Shown piece by piece: positions 26,251 through 37,140 of a stretch of DNA of 64,000 nt. Under the pieces are notes generated by a model that searched no databases, was not told the origin of the DNA, and was given only the letters and a program-made list of their open reading frames with translations. A program made the translations under genes and the position numbers. Where the stretch lies: positions 145,150 through 209,149 of the forward strand of contig MKVL01000013.1 in assembly GCA_001899205.1 (NCBI GenBank). Reading direction: 5' to 3'. Position 1 is the first letter of the stretch; each line of letters opens with the position of its first letter. The DNA comes from Mesorhizobium sp. 65-26. Its GTDB lineage: Bacteria > Pseudomonadota > Alphaproteobacteria > Rhizobiales > Rhizobiaceae.

Positions 26251-28353
26251 ATGCTCGACAAGCGCTCCGGCTCGCGCCTCGCCAATCTTTGGGATGACGC
26301 GAAGGCCGAAGGGATGAGCGGGCCCGAGCTTCTGGTCTATCGCTCGAACACGCTCGGCTCCGACAAGCGCGTCACCAACTATGGTGGCGGCAACACCTCG
26401 TCCAAGGTCTGGCAGAAGGACCCGCTGAGCGGGAAGGACGTCGAGGTGCTGTGGGTGAAGGGATCGGGCGGCGACAGCGCCTCGATCAAGCTCGACGGCT
26501 TCGCCACGCTCTACATGGACAAGCTGCGCGCCCTGAAAGGGCTTTATCGCGGCGTCGAGCACGAGGACGAGATGGTGAGCTATCTGCCCCATTGCACCTT
26601 CAACCTCAACCCGCGCGCGGCCTCGATCGACACGCCGCTGCATGCTTTCGTGCCCAAGCCCTGCGTCGACCATATGCATCCCGACGCCATCATCGCGATC
26701 GCCGCCGCCAAGGATTCCAGGGCGATCACAAAGGAGGTCTTCGGCGATGCCATCGGCTGGCTGCCGTGGAAGCGGCCGGGTTTCGAGCTCGGCATGTGGC
26801 TGGAGAAGTTCTGCCAGGAGAATCCCGACGCCAAGGGCGTCGTTCTGGAGAGCCATGGTCTCTTCACCTGGGGCGACACGCCCAAGGAATGCTACGAGAC
26901 GACGATCTCGGTGATCAACCAGGCGATTGACTGGTTCGAGCGCAAGTCGGAAGGCAAGGCCATCTTCGGCGGCGAGGTGGTGAAGTCCCTGGACGCTCCC
27001 GCGCGTCGCGCCATCGCCGCCAGGCTGATGCCGAAGATCCGTGGCCTGATCTCCGAGAAGAGCCACAAGCTCGGCCATTTCGACGACCAGCCCGCCGTGC
27101 TCGAATTCGTCAATTCGAAGGATCTGCGCCCGCTCGCCTCTCTCGGCACGTCCTGCCCGGATCACTTCCTGCGCACCAAGATCAGGCCGCTGGTGATCGA
27201 GTTCGATCCCGGCAATCCCGATGTCGACGCCGTCATCGCCCGTCTCGCCGATGACATCGCCGAGTACCGCGCCGGCTACCGGGCCTACTACGACAGTTGC
27301 AAGCATGCGGATTCGCCCGCCATTCGCGATCCCAACGCCGTCGTCTACCTGATGCCCGGCGTCGGCATGTTCACCTTCGCCGGCGACAAGGCTACCGCCC
27401 GCATCTCCGGCGAATTCTACGTCAACGCCATCAACGTCATGCGCGGCGCCTCGACAGTCTCGTCCTATGTCGGCCTGCCGGCGCAGGAAGCCTTCGATAT
27501 CGAATACTGGCTGCTTGAGGATTTGAAGCTCCAGCGCATGCCGAAGCCGAAGTCGCTGGCCGGCCAGATCGCGCTGGTCACCGGCGGCGCCGGTGGCATC
27601 GGCCGCGCGACGGCCAACCGCCTGCTGCGCGAGGGCGCCTGCGTGGTTCTGGCCGACATAGACGAGGCGGCGCTTGCCAACGCCAATGACGAGCTCTCGA
27701 AGGCCTATGGCAAGGACTTCATCCGCCCGGTGCGCATCGACGTCACCTCGGAGGATCAGGTTGCGTCGGGCTTCGCCGATATGGCGGTCGAATTCGGCGG
27801 CATCGACATCCTGGTTTCCAATGCGGGTCTCGCCTCCTCGGCGCCGATCGAGGAGACGTCGCTGGCGCTGTGGAACAAGAACATGGACATATTGTCGACG
27901 GGCTATTTCCTCGTCTCGCGCGAGGCCTTCCGCCTGTTCCGCGTGCAGAAGATCGGCGGCAATGTCGTCTTCGTCGCCTCCAAGAACGGGCTCGCCGCGT
28001 CGCCCAACGCCTCGGCTTATTGCACCGCCAAGGCGGCCGAGATTCATCTCGCGCGCTGCCTCGCGCTGGAGGGAGCCGAGGCGCAGATCCGGGTCAACGT
28101 CGTCAATCCCGACGCCGTCTTGCGCGGCTCCAAGATCTGGACCGGCGAATGGAAGGAGCAGCGCGCGGCGGCCTACAAGATGTCGACCGACGATCTCGAG
28201 GAGCATTACCGCTCGCGTTCGATGCTGAAGCGTTCGGTGTTCCCGGAGGATATCGCGGAGGCGATCTATTTCTTCGCCTCCGACATGTCCGCCAAGTCGA
28301 CCGGCAACATCGTCAACGTCGACGCAGGCAACGCGCAAAGCTTCACGCGCTAG
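26251..28353 (+). CDS. rhaD: Rhamnulose-1-phosphate aldolase / lactaldehyde dehydrogenase fusion RhaD
   Basis: A 700-residue two-domain enzyme. The N-terminal class II aldolase domain (about 1-430; NYGGGNTSSKV, zinc-site VDHMHPDA with His141 and His143, SHGLFTWG) is expected to cleave rhamnulose 1-phosphate to dihydroxyacetone phosphate and L-lactaldehyde. The C-terminal short-chain dehydrogenase (about 435-700) has VTGGAGGIGRA and the catalytic Tyr near 590 and Lys near 594 in AYCTAKAA, and should oxidise the lactaldehyde. GGAGG lies upstream of ATG at 26251. This fusion is the standard RhaD of rhizobia. It begins the rhaDI operon, divergent from rhaR. Confidence 0.95.
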   Translation: MLDKRSGSRLANLWDDAKAEGMSGPELLVYRSNTLGSDKRVTNYGGGNTSSKVWQKDPLSGKDVEVLWVKGSGGDSASIKLDGFATLYMDKLRALKGLYRGVEHEDEMVSYLPHCTFNLNPRAASIDTPLHAFVPKPCVDHMHPDAIIAIAAAKDSRAITKEVFGDAIGWLPWKRPGFELGMWLEKFCQENPDAKGVVLESHGLFTWGDTPKECYETTISVINQAIDWFERKSEGKAIFGGEVVKSLDAPARRAIAARLMPKIRGLISEKSHKLGHFDDQPAVLEFVNSKDLRPLASLGTSCPDHFLRTKIRPLVIEFDPGNPDVDAVIARLADDIAEYRAGYRAYYDSCKHADSPAIRDPNAVVYLMPGVGMFTFAGDKATARISGEFYVNAINVMRGASTVSSYVGLPAQEAFDIEYWLLEDLKLQRMPKPKSLAGQIALVTGGAGGIGRATANRLLREGACVVLADIDEAALANANDELSKAYGKDFIRPVRIDVTSEDQVASGFADMAVEFGGIDILVSNAGLASSAPIEETSLALWNKNMDILSTGYFLVSREAFRLFRVQKIGGNVVFVASKNGLAASPNASAYCTAKAAEIHLARCLALEGAEAQIRVNVVNPDAVLRGSKIWTGEWKEQRAAAYKMSTDDLEEHYRSRSMLKRSVFPEDIAEAIYFFASDMSAKSTGNIVNVDAGNAQSFTR

Positions 28354-28360
28354 CTTTTTT

Positions 28361-28475
28361 ACCCTTCCCCTTGTGGGGAGGGTCGGCAAGCAGTCGCCGC
28401 GAAGCGGGGAATGCCTGCCGGGGTGGGGGTCCCCCTCCCGGCCCTACGGGCCAACCTCCCCACGAAGGGGAGGGT
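28361..28475. repeat. Palindromic intergenic repeat between rhaD and rhaI
   Basis: A 115-base GC-rich element starts with ACCCTTCCCCTTGTGGGGAGG and ends with CCTCCCCACGAAGGGGAGGGT; 18 of 21 bases are complementary between the ends. Inner segments (GCCTGCCGGGGTGGGGG, GGCCCTACGGGCC) form further hairpins. This is the look of mobile palindromic elements common in rhizobial intergenic DNA. It lies inside the predicted rhaDI transcript, so it would fold in the mRNA. Confidence 0.75.
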
Positions 28476-28502
28476 AAAGCTGCACAATTGGGAGGAATTG
28501 CA

Positions 28503-29795
28503 GTGTCCGAAACCATCATTTCCGCGGACCTCGTCGCCAGGCACAACGCCGCGCGCAAGGCCGACCTGGAGCGCGATTACGCCTCGCTCGGCGAGCGCCT
28601 CGACCGGCGAGGCATCGCCATCGATGCCATCCGCGACAAGGTCGAGAAATTCGGCGTCGCGATCCCCTCCTGGGGCGTCGGCACCGGTGGCACGCGCTTC
28701 GCCCGCTTTCCCGGGGTCGGCGAGCCGCGCGACATCTTCGACAAGATCGAGGACTGCGCCGTTATCAGCCAGCTGACACAGGCCACGCCCACCGTCTCGC
28801 TGCACATACCTTGGGACAAGGCCGATCCGAACCGGCTCAAGCAGGCCGCATCGCGCTTCGGCCTCGGCTTCGACGCCATGAACTCCAACACCTTCTCCGA
28901 CGCCCGGGACCAGAAGCTCTCTTACAAGTTCGGCTCGCTCTCGCATGCCGATGCCGGCACGCGCCGGCAGGCGGTCGAGCACAATCTCGAATGCATCGAG
29001 ATCGGCAGGACGCTCGGCTCCAAGGCGCTGACGGTATGGATCGGCGACGGCTCGAATTTTCCTGGTCAGGTGAATTTCGCAAAGGCCTTCGAGCGCTATC
29101 TCGACGCCATGCGCGAGGTCTATGCCGGCCTGCCGGACGACTGGCGGCTGTTCACCGAGCACAAGATGTACGAGCCCGCCTTTTATTCGACGGTCGTGCA
29201 GGACTGGGGCACCAACTACATCATAGCGAAAGAGCTCGGCGACAAGGCCTTCTGCCTGGTCGACCTTGGCCACCACGCGCCCAACGTCAACATCGAGATG
29301 ATCGTGTCGCGGCTGATCCAGTTCGGCAAGCTCGGCGGCTTTCACTTCAACGATTCCAAATATGGCGACGACGACCTCGACGCCGGCTCGATCGATCCCT
29401 ACCGGCTGTTCCTGGTGTTCAATGAACTGGTCGATGCCGAGCTCAACGGGGCCAAGGGCTTCGACCCCGCGCATATGCTCGACCAGAGCCATAACGTCAC
29501 CGATCCGATCGAAAGCCTGATGCTGTCGGCGGTCGAGGTGCAGCGCGCCTATGCGCAGGCCCTGCTGGTCGATCGCAAGGCGCTGGAGGGCTTTCAGGAG
29601 GCCAATGACGCGCTGATGGCGACGCAGGCGCTGAAGGCGGCCTATCGCACCGACGTCGAGCCGATCCTTGCCATGGCGCGGCTGAGGACCGGTGGCGCGG
29701 CCGACCCGGTTGCCGCCTATCGCGAGGCCGGTTACCGGGCCAAGGTCGCGGCGGAGCGGCCGGCTGTTGCCGGCGGTGGCGGCGGGATTGTGTGA
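28503..29795 (+). CDS. rhaI: L-rhamnose isomerase RhaI
   Basis: A 430-residue TIM-barrel isomerase that converts L-rhamnose to L-rhamnulose. It is of the rhizobial/Pseudomonas stutzeri type. Recognisable blocks are IPSWGVGTGGTRFARFPG, SLHIPWD, TVWIGDGSNFPGQ, the metal-site region EHKMYEPAFYSTVVQDWG and DLGHHAPNVNIE, and GGFHFNDSKYGDDDLDAGS. The start is GTG at 28503, with GGAGGA 6 bases upstream; earlier in-frame starts lie in rhaD. Residues after 410 are Ala/Gly-rich and poorly conserved. Second gene of rhaDI. Confidence 0.94.
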   Translation: MSETIISADLVARHNAARKADLERDYASLGERLDRRGIAIDAIRDKVEKFGVAIPSWGVGTGGTRFARFPGVGEPRDIFDKIEDCAVISQLTQATPTVSLHIPWDKADPNRLKQAASRFGLGFDAMNSNTFSDARDQKLSYKFGSLSHADAGTRRQAVEHNLECIEIGRTLGSKALTVWIGDGSNFPGQVNFAKAFERYLDAMREVYAGLPDDWRLFTEHKMYEPAFYSTVVQDWGTNYIIAKELGDKAFCLVDLGHHAPNVNIEMIVSRLIQFGKLGGFHFNDSKYGDDDLDAGSIDPYRLFLVFNELVDAELNGAKGFDPAHMLDQSHNVTDPIESLMLSAVEVQRAYAQALLVDRKALEGFQEANDALMATQALKAAYRTDVEPILAMARLRTGGAADPVAAYREAGYRAKVAAERPAVAGGGGGIV

Positions 29796-30106
29796 GGCCA
29801 GGATCACCTCAGACATCAGCGCCGCCCCTCATCCGCTTGCCTGCACCTTCTCCTGTATGGTGACGGGGAGAAGGCGGCTGGCAGCAACGCCTGTGCCCTT
29901 CTAAGCAACGCCGGCAATTGGCTAAATCGGCGATGAGAGTGCCCCTCTCCCCGTCACTATACGGGGAGAGGATGCCGGCAGGCAGGTGAGGGGCGGCGCC
30001 TGCCCTGAAAATAGAATCGTGCGAAGCGCCCACTTTATTCAATTGTTATTGGACTAACGCCCCGCGACGGTCTTTCTTACGGCACCCAACGCCAGGAGAG
30101 CCCGCC
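29796..30106. repeat. Non-coding gap with nested palindromic element
   Basis: The 311-base gap between rhaI and ggt holds no gene. GCCGCCCCTCA (29821-29831) is exactly inverted at 29987-29997. Inside are two hairpins, CCTTCTCC/GGAGAAGG (29846-29874) and CCTCTCCCCG/CGGGGAGAGG (29944-29971), which are near-identical inverted copies of one another (GTATGGTGACGGGGAGA against GTATAGTGACGGGGAGA). This fits a pair of inverted short mobile palindromic units. They may also end the rhaDI transcript. From 30000 to 30106 nothing but a presumed ggt promoter is seen. Confidence 0.75.
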
Positions 30107-31846
<1,740 letters not shown>

Positions 31847-31878
31847 TGGTCGCTCGATAAGGCGGGCTAACGAATGTC

Positions 31879-31904
31879 GGGGGAAATGCGCCGCATTTTC
31901 CCCC
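31879..31904. other. Stem-loop between convergent ggt and a small membrane protein gene
   Basis: GGGGGAAATGCG pairs with CGCATTTTCCCCC, with one bulged T. There is no T-tract on either side. It may act as a weak shared terminator or mRNA 3' stabiliser for the convergent genes. Confidence 0.4.
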
Positions 31905-31930
31905 GTAGAACGCCTAATTACCTCTCGGGG

Positions 31931-32275
31931 TCAGACGACCAGGGTGATGGTCGACGCGATCAGCATGATCGCGGCGATGCCGACGAAAAGTGCGTAAAGG
32001 CGGGGCCGGTCGAGCAGCAGCGCGTTGCCCGCAATCCAGGCGGATGTGGCGCCACCGAGGGCGAACAGGAAGCCGTTACGGTGGCCGAACACCAGCGAGG
32101 CGGCCATCAGGCCGCCGATGATGAGCGCGCCGAAGACGATGATCACGGCAACCGCGTATTTCTCGAAGTCGTTGGCGCCGATGCCCGGGCCGAACTGATT
32201 CAAGGCAGACAGGTCGTTCGGGTCGTAGGGGTTTGCCGACCCGTAGTCGTCTTGGCGGATTGGTTCTGGCATCAT
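31931..32275 (-). CDS. Small membrane protein of unknown function
   Basis: A 114-residue protein that I do not recognise. The first ~38 residues are polar (MPEPIRQDDYGSANPYDPND). Three hydrophobic stretches follow: around 43-62 (AVAVIIVFGALIIGGLMAAS), 65-85 and 90-112, with a Arg-Pro-Arg turn between the last two. The double ATG at 32272-32275 has GGAG 5 bases upstream; the open frame extends further but the added part is a shadow without hydrophobic pattern. The gene faces ggt convergently and has no operon partner. No catalytic motif is visible. Confidence 0.6.
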   Translation of the reverse strand: MMPEPIRQDDYGSANPYDPNDLSALNQFGPGIGANDFEKYAVAVIIVFGALIIGGLMAASLVFGHRNGFLFALGGATSAWIAGNALLLDRPRLYALFVGIAAIMLIASTITLVV

Positions 32276-32559
32276 TTGCACTCCATGAAGCGGCAACAAA
32301 TCATCAAGCCTCGCCGAGCGCAACCGGATCGCGCGTCCGGCAAGGTGTTCGTGGCGATCATATGTGATGGATGATGATTGCGTGCCACAGCTTCTGACAT
32401 TTCCGTCGGTACAAGGCGGTTGCTGAAGGCTCGCCTCCTGTCGCGGTTCCCCGCCAAGGCGCTTCCTGGGCTGTGCCGCCTCCCATGCATCACGCGCCAT
32501 TTTACGTGAAGTAAATCTTCTTCCGGTAGTGCATTTTCGTGTTCCGGTGGTGGGTTTCC

Positions 32560-34416
32560 ATGCCGCTGAGTGTTCCGGTCGATGGTCAAGACAGCGTGAA
32601 GGCCTCCACGTCGATGGTCGTTCGCGCCGCCTCTTTTCCCGCATTCGTCTGCTTTCTTTGCCTGGCGCCCGTCCTGAGCGGGTTCTGGCTGGCCGGGCTC
32701 CAGCTCAATTACGATGCCGACGACTTCCTGAAGCTGCACGAGATTCGGACGCTGCTTGCGAACGGCGACATCTTCGACCGGACGCTGCCGGGTATCGTCC
32801 AGCCGGAGCCATACGTCACGCATTGGCCGTGGATCGTCGATCTGCCCTATGCCGCCATGACGCTTCTGCTGTCGCCATTACTTGCCCGCGAAAGCGCGTT
32901 GGGCGTGGCCTGTTTCCTCGTCCCGTTGCTCCTGCTGGCGCCGGCCCTCGGCCTCTATCGCAGGATCATCGACGCGCTCGGCTTTACCGGCCCGCTGGCA
33001 CTGCCTGTCGCATGCCTGTTCGCGATGCGGGCGTTTTTCGAATTCGCGCCCTGGCGCATCGACTATCACAGCCTGCAGATCGTGCTGCTGCTTGCCAGCA
33101 TGACGCTGGTTCTCTCGACGGGCAGGGGCGCCGCCTTCGCCAACGGGTTGCTGACGGCGCTTGCCCAGGCGGTCAGCGTTGAGTTCGCGCCCTTCTATCT
33201 CGTGATCTTCGCCATCTACGTCTTCGAATGGGCCAGCGGCGGGGACCGGCGGCGACTGGCGACCTTCGGCGGCGCGCTGATGCTCGGCGCACTGGCGATG
33301 TTCGTCGCCGTCGTGCCGCCCTCCCGCTACGCAAGGCCGGTATGCGACAGCTATTCCCTGCCGCATATGCTCGGGCTGGCCGTAGCGGGGCTTGCTTTCG
33401 CCGCCATGCCGCTCCTGCTCGGGAAGGGCACCGGCCGGTCGGTGCGACTGCTAGCCATCCTGGCGGCGGGCGTGTTTGCCGGCGCAGCGCTCATCCATGT
33501 CTTCCCGCAATGCCGGGGCGGGCCTTACGCGCTGATCGATCCCTATGTGCGACAGAACACAATCAATATCTTCCCGCAGGAAGTGAGCTTGTGGCGACGG
33601 CCCGATGTCGTGCTGTCGCCCGGCATGCCGGGCGTCGCACTGCTCTTCATCGGCGCGCTGGCGCCCGCCATGCTTTGCCTTTTTCGCGGCACCCGCGATC
33701 GGGCGATGCTGATTTTCGCGACGCTCTCTGTGCTCTCCGTGGTGCTTGGCGTCTGCTATTTCCGTTACATGCGCTACATCGCGCTGTTCTCGGGCATCGG
33801 CATGTTGCCTGTCCTGGCCGTTCTTCTTCCCGAAGCATCCCGCCTTGGGACGGCGCTCGGTCGACGCATCACGGCCATTCCGGCCATTGCCCTGATCGCT
33901 CCCGGCACATTCCTCTCCATCGTCCTGGTGCTGGTCGAGACCATCATCCCGGCTCGGGCGCTGAGCATGCCTGGTGCGGAACTGGCGGACATCTGCGGCC
34001 TGGACAATACCCATGATGCCTATCAGTGGCCTGCCGGTACCGTCCTGCTGGCGCCTCCTGTCCTGTCCTCCCGTCTCCTGGCGAGGACACCCGACATCCG
34101 GGTCGTTGCAATCACCAACCATCCCGCCGCGCTCGGGCAGGGGCGTGTCTATCGCTTTTTCGATCCGGCCACCACCGATCCACGCGTCATGCTCGACCAG
34201 TCGCGGGCAACCCATGTCGTGGTCTGCGATTGGCGGGAAGCTCCCTCACCAATCGCCGACAAAGCCTATCCTCTGGCGTCGTCTTTGATGACGGGGCGGG
34301 CTCCTTCCTGGCTGTCCGCCTGTCCGTTCGACGCCGCCTCGGGGCTTCGCGTGTACAGCTACCCGGCGAGCGCCGCAGGCGCTACGGCCTGTCCCGGTGA
34401 CCTGTCGGGCCGCTGA
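32560..34416 (+). CDS. Polytopic membrane protein, possible GT-C (STT3/PMT-like) glycosyltransferase
   Basis: A 618-residue protein with about 10-12 membrane spans and a soluble C-terminal part (about 480-618). Features that recall GT-C lipid-linked-sugar transferases are an acidic pair in the first periplasmic loop (LNYDADDFLKLHEI), HWPWIVD, APWRIDYHSLQIVLLL (similar in position and pattern to the RxDHH block of STT3) and CRGGPYALIDPYV. The STT3 WWDYG motif is not seen, so an oligosaccharyltransferase cannot be claimed. The start is uncertain: ATG 32560 is chosen, with GTG 32539 or ATG 32614 possible; none has a strong ribosome site. It stands alone. Confidence 0.6.
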   Translation: MPLSVPVDGQDSVKASTSMVVRAASFPAFVCFLCLAPVLSGFWLAGLQLNYDADDFLKLHEIRTLLANGDIFDRTLPGIVQPEPYVTHWPWIVDLPYAAMTLLLSPLLARESALGVACFLVPLLLLAPALGLYRRIIDALGFTGPLALPVACLFAMRAFFEFAPWRIDYHSLQIVLLLASMTLVLSTGRGAAFANGLLTALAQAVSVEFAPFYLVIFAIYVFEWASGGDRRRLATFGGALMLGALAMFVAVVPPSRYARPVCDSYSLPHMLGLAVAGLAFAAMPLLLGKGTGRSVRLLAILAAGVFAGAALIHVFPQCRGGPYALIDPYVRQNTINIFPQEVSLWRRPDVVLSPGMPGVALLFIGALAPAMLCLFRGTRDRAMLIFATLSVLSVVLGVCYFRYMRYIALFSGIGMLPVLAVLLPEASRLGTALGRRITAIPAIALIAPGTFLSIVLVLVETIIPARALSMPGAELADICGLDNTHDAYQWPAGTVLLAPPVLSSRLLARTPDIRVVAITNHPAALGQGRVYRFFDPATTDPRVMLDQSRATHVVVCDWREAPSPIADKAYPLASSLMTGRAPSWLSACPFDAASGLRVYSYPASAAGATACPGDLSGR

Positions 34417-34687
34417 GCACAAAGGGCAGTAACCGGGCTCGGCCGCTCGTCACATGTCTGCGGCCCAACCCCGTTAAGCTGCGTCCGGGGAGTAGAGCGC
34501 GGCTTCCGCTCGTCTCGGCGCTCCATTTGAGATGGATCAAGGCGGCGTCGGGACAATCGAGCATAGTTGCGCCGGCCCGCGGTTTGGTGCGGGCAGATGA
34601 ACTGAATTCGACGCTCAGCGTTGGGGCAGTCCGGTGGCCGGTTGGTCAGCCGCGGCGTCCCACAGACGAGGCAAAGGAGCCAGGCAG

Positions 34688-37078
34688 ATGAACAAGCAGG
34701 CGAATACCGCCCAGGCGGCCAAACGCTTGTCCGAGCAGGAACTGAGCGACATCGACGCCTATTGGCGCGCCGCGAATTACCTGACGATCGGGCAGATATA
34801 CCTTCTCGACAATCCGCTGCTTCGTGAGCCGCTCCGGCTGGAGCATGTCAAGCCGCGGCTGCTGGGCCATTGGGGGACGTCCCCCGGCCTGAGCTTCATC
34901 TACGCGCATATGAACCGCGCGATCCGGCTTCGCGACGCCGACGCCATCTATATCTGCGGGCCCGGCCATGGCGGGCCGGCCATGGTTGCGAATACCTATC
35001 TCGAAGGCACCTACAGCGAGATCAATCCGGATATTCCGCTGAGCGAGGAGGGGATGAGGAAGCTCTTCCGGCAGTTTTCCTTCCCGGGCGGCATCCCCAG
35101 CCACGCCGCCCCCGATGTGCCGGGCTCTATCCATGAAGGCGGGGAACTCGGCTACGCGCTCTCCCACGCCTATGGCGCGGCCTTCGACAATCCGGACCTC
35201 ATCGTCGTGTGCGTCGTCGGCGATGGTGAAGCCGAGACGGGGCCGCTGGCCACCGCCTGGCATTCCAACAAATTCCTCAATCCGGTGCACGACGGCGCGG
35301 TGCTGCCGATACTGCATCTCAATGGCTACAAGATCGCCAATCCGACGATCCTTGCCCGGATACCCGAGGAGGAATTGCGCGCGCTGTTCGTCGGCTACGG
35401 CTACGAGCCGCTGTTCGTCGAAGGCGATGAGCCGACCGCGATGCACGAGCGGATGGCGCTGGTGCTCGACGACGCGCTCGACCGTATCAAGGTGATCCAG
35501 GAAGCGGCTCGCGGTGGCGCGGCCATGCTGGACCGGCCGAAATGGCCGATGATCGTGTTTCGCAGCCCCAAGGGCTGGACCGGTCCCAAGGAGGTCGACG
35601 GACTGAAGACGGAAGGCTTCTGGCGCGCCCATCAGGTCCCGCTGTCGGGCCTCGCTGAAAATCCCGCGCATCTGAGGATGCTGGAGGAATGGCTGAGAAG
35701 CTATCGGCCCGAGGAGCTGTTCGACGCTTCGGGCGCGCCTGTGTCAGCCATCCGTGCCACCGCTCCGAATGGCGCCAGACGCATGAGCGCCAACCCGCAT
35801 GCCAATGGCGGCCTGTTGCGGAAATCGCTCGAACTGCCCGGCCTGCGCGACGACGCTGTCGCGCTCGATCGGCCGGGAAGCGTCAAGGCCGAGGCGACCC
35901 GCGTGATGGGCGGCTTCCTGCGCGACGTGATGGCGATGAATCGCGACGCCGCGAACTTCCGCATCGTCGGTCCCGACGAAACCGCGTCGAACCGGCTTCA
36001 GGATGTCTTCGAGGTGACCGAGCGCGCCTGGATGGAGAAGATCCTGCCCGAGGATGTGCATCTCGCGCGGGATGGCAGGGTGCTCGAAATTCTGTCAGAG
36101 CACACCTGCCAAGGCTGGCTGGAAGGCTATCTGCTGACGGGCCGGCACGGCCTGTTCTCTTGCTACGAGGCCTTCACGCACATTGTCGATTCGATGTTCA
36201 ACCAGCATGCGAAATGGCTTGACGCCTGCCGCAAACTGCCCTGGCGGCGCCCGATCGCATCGCTGAACTATCTCTTGTCGAGCCATGTCTGGCAGCAGGA
36301 GCACAATGGCTTCAGCCATCAGGATCCGGGCTTCATCGACGTGGCCCTGAACAAGAAGGCCGATGTCGTGCGGGTCTACCTCCCGGCGGACGCCAACAGC
36401 CTGCTTTGCGTGACGGATCATGTGTTGCAGACCTGGAACCGCATCAACGTCATTGTGGCCGGTAAGGCGCCGTCCTGGCAGTGGTTGTCGATCGAGGAAG
36501 CGATCGTGCATTGCCATGCCGGGATCGGCATATGGCCATGGGCCTCGACCGACCATGGCGCCGAGCCGGACGTGGTCATGGCCTGCGCCGGCGACGTGCC
36601 GACGCTGGAGACGCTGGCCGCCGTGCAGATCCTGAAACAGAACATGCCGGAGCTCAGGATCAGGGTGGTCAACATCGTCGACCTGATGACCTTGCAGCCG
36701 AAGGAGAACCATCCGCACGGCCTGTCGGATCACGCGTTCGACGCGCTGTTCACCCGGGATAAGCCCGTCATCTTCGCCTATCACGGCTATCCCTGGACCA
36801 TCCATCGGCTGACATACCGGCGAACCAATCACGACAACATCCATGTGCGCGGCTACAATGAGGAAGGCACCACGACCACGCCCTTCGACATGACCGTGAT
36901 GAACGGCCTCGACCGGTATCATCTCGTGCTGGGCGTGCTCGATCGTATTCCCGAGCCGACGGGCGCGCATATCGCCCTGAGGCAGGCCATGGAGGGCAAG
37001 CTGATCGAGCACAATGCCTACATCCGCGCCCATGGCCAGGACATGCCGGAGATCCTCGGCTGGAAGTGGGAGCAGTAG
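34688..37078 (+). CDS. xfp: Xylulose-5-phosphate/fructose-6-phosphate phosphoketolase
   Basis: A 796-residue thiamine-diphosphate enzyme that cleaves xylulose 5-phosphate (or fructose 6-phosphate) with phosphate to acetyl phosphate and glyceraldehyde 3-phosphate (or erythrose 4-phosphate). Typical blocks are [60 protein letters not shown], the ThDP site [11 protein letters not shown] and HLNGYKI, and late [19 protein letters not shown] at 34688 has AAGGAG 8 bases upstream. It is followed after 62 bases by acetate kinase, which can turn the acetyl phosphate into ATP and acetate. Phosphotransacetylase is not in the window. Confidence 0.96.
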   Translation: MNKQANTAQAAKRLSEQELSDIDAYWRAANYLTIGQIYLLDNPLLREPLRLEHVKPRLLGHWGTSPGLSFIYAHMNRAIRLRDADAIYICGPGHGGPAMVANTYLEGTYSEINPDIPLSEEGMRKLFRQFSFPGGIPSHAAPDVPGSIHEGGELGYALSHAYGAAFDNPDLIVVCVVGDGEAETGPLATAWHSNKFLNPVHDGAVLPILHLNGYKIANPTILARIPEEELRALFVGYGYEPLFVEGDEPTAMHERMALVLDDALDRIKVIQEAARGGAAMLDRPKWPMIVFRSPKGWTGPKEVDGLKTEGFWRAHQVPLSGLAENPAHLRMLEEWLRSYRPEELFDASGAPVSAIRATAPNGARRMSANPHANGGLLRKSLELPGLRDDAVALDRPGSVKAEATRVMGGFLRDVMAMNRDAANFRIVGPDETASNRLQDVFEVTERAWMEKILPEDVHLARDGRVLEILSEHTCQGWLEGYLLTGRHGLFSCYEAFTHIVDSMFNQHAKWLDACRKLPWRRPIASLNYLLSSHVWQQEHNGFSHQDPGFIDVALNKKADVVRVYLPADANSLLCVTDHVLQTWNRINVIVAGKAPSWQWLSIEEAIVHCHAGIGIWPWASTDHGAEPDVVMACAGDVPTLETLAAVQILKQNMPELRIRVVNIVDLMTLQPKENHPHGLSDHAFDALFTRDKPVIFAYHGYPWTIHRLTYRRTNHDNIHVRGYNEEGTTTTPFDMTVMNGLDRYHLVLGVLDRIPEPTGAHIALRQAMEGKLIEHNAYIRAHGQDMPEILGWKWEQ

Positions 37079-37140
37079 CCAATGCCGAAACGTCGAGCCG
37101 GACGGTCCGGCGGTCGCGGACAAACGGCGGCCGGGCGGTC

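Noticed and set aside
26167-28389. 740-codon open frame opposite rhaD
   Set aside because: Shadow of the RhaD gene; no recognisable domain, and it runs through the rhaR-rhaD operator region.
24204-29795. Rhamnose locus as a candidate new system
   Set aside because: Gene order and domain fusions match the known rhizobial rhaRSTPQUK/rhaDI locus; only the operator and repeats are of interest.
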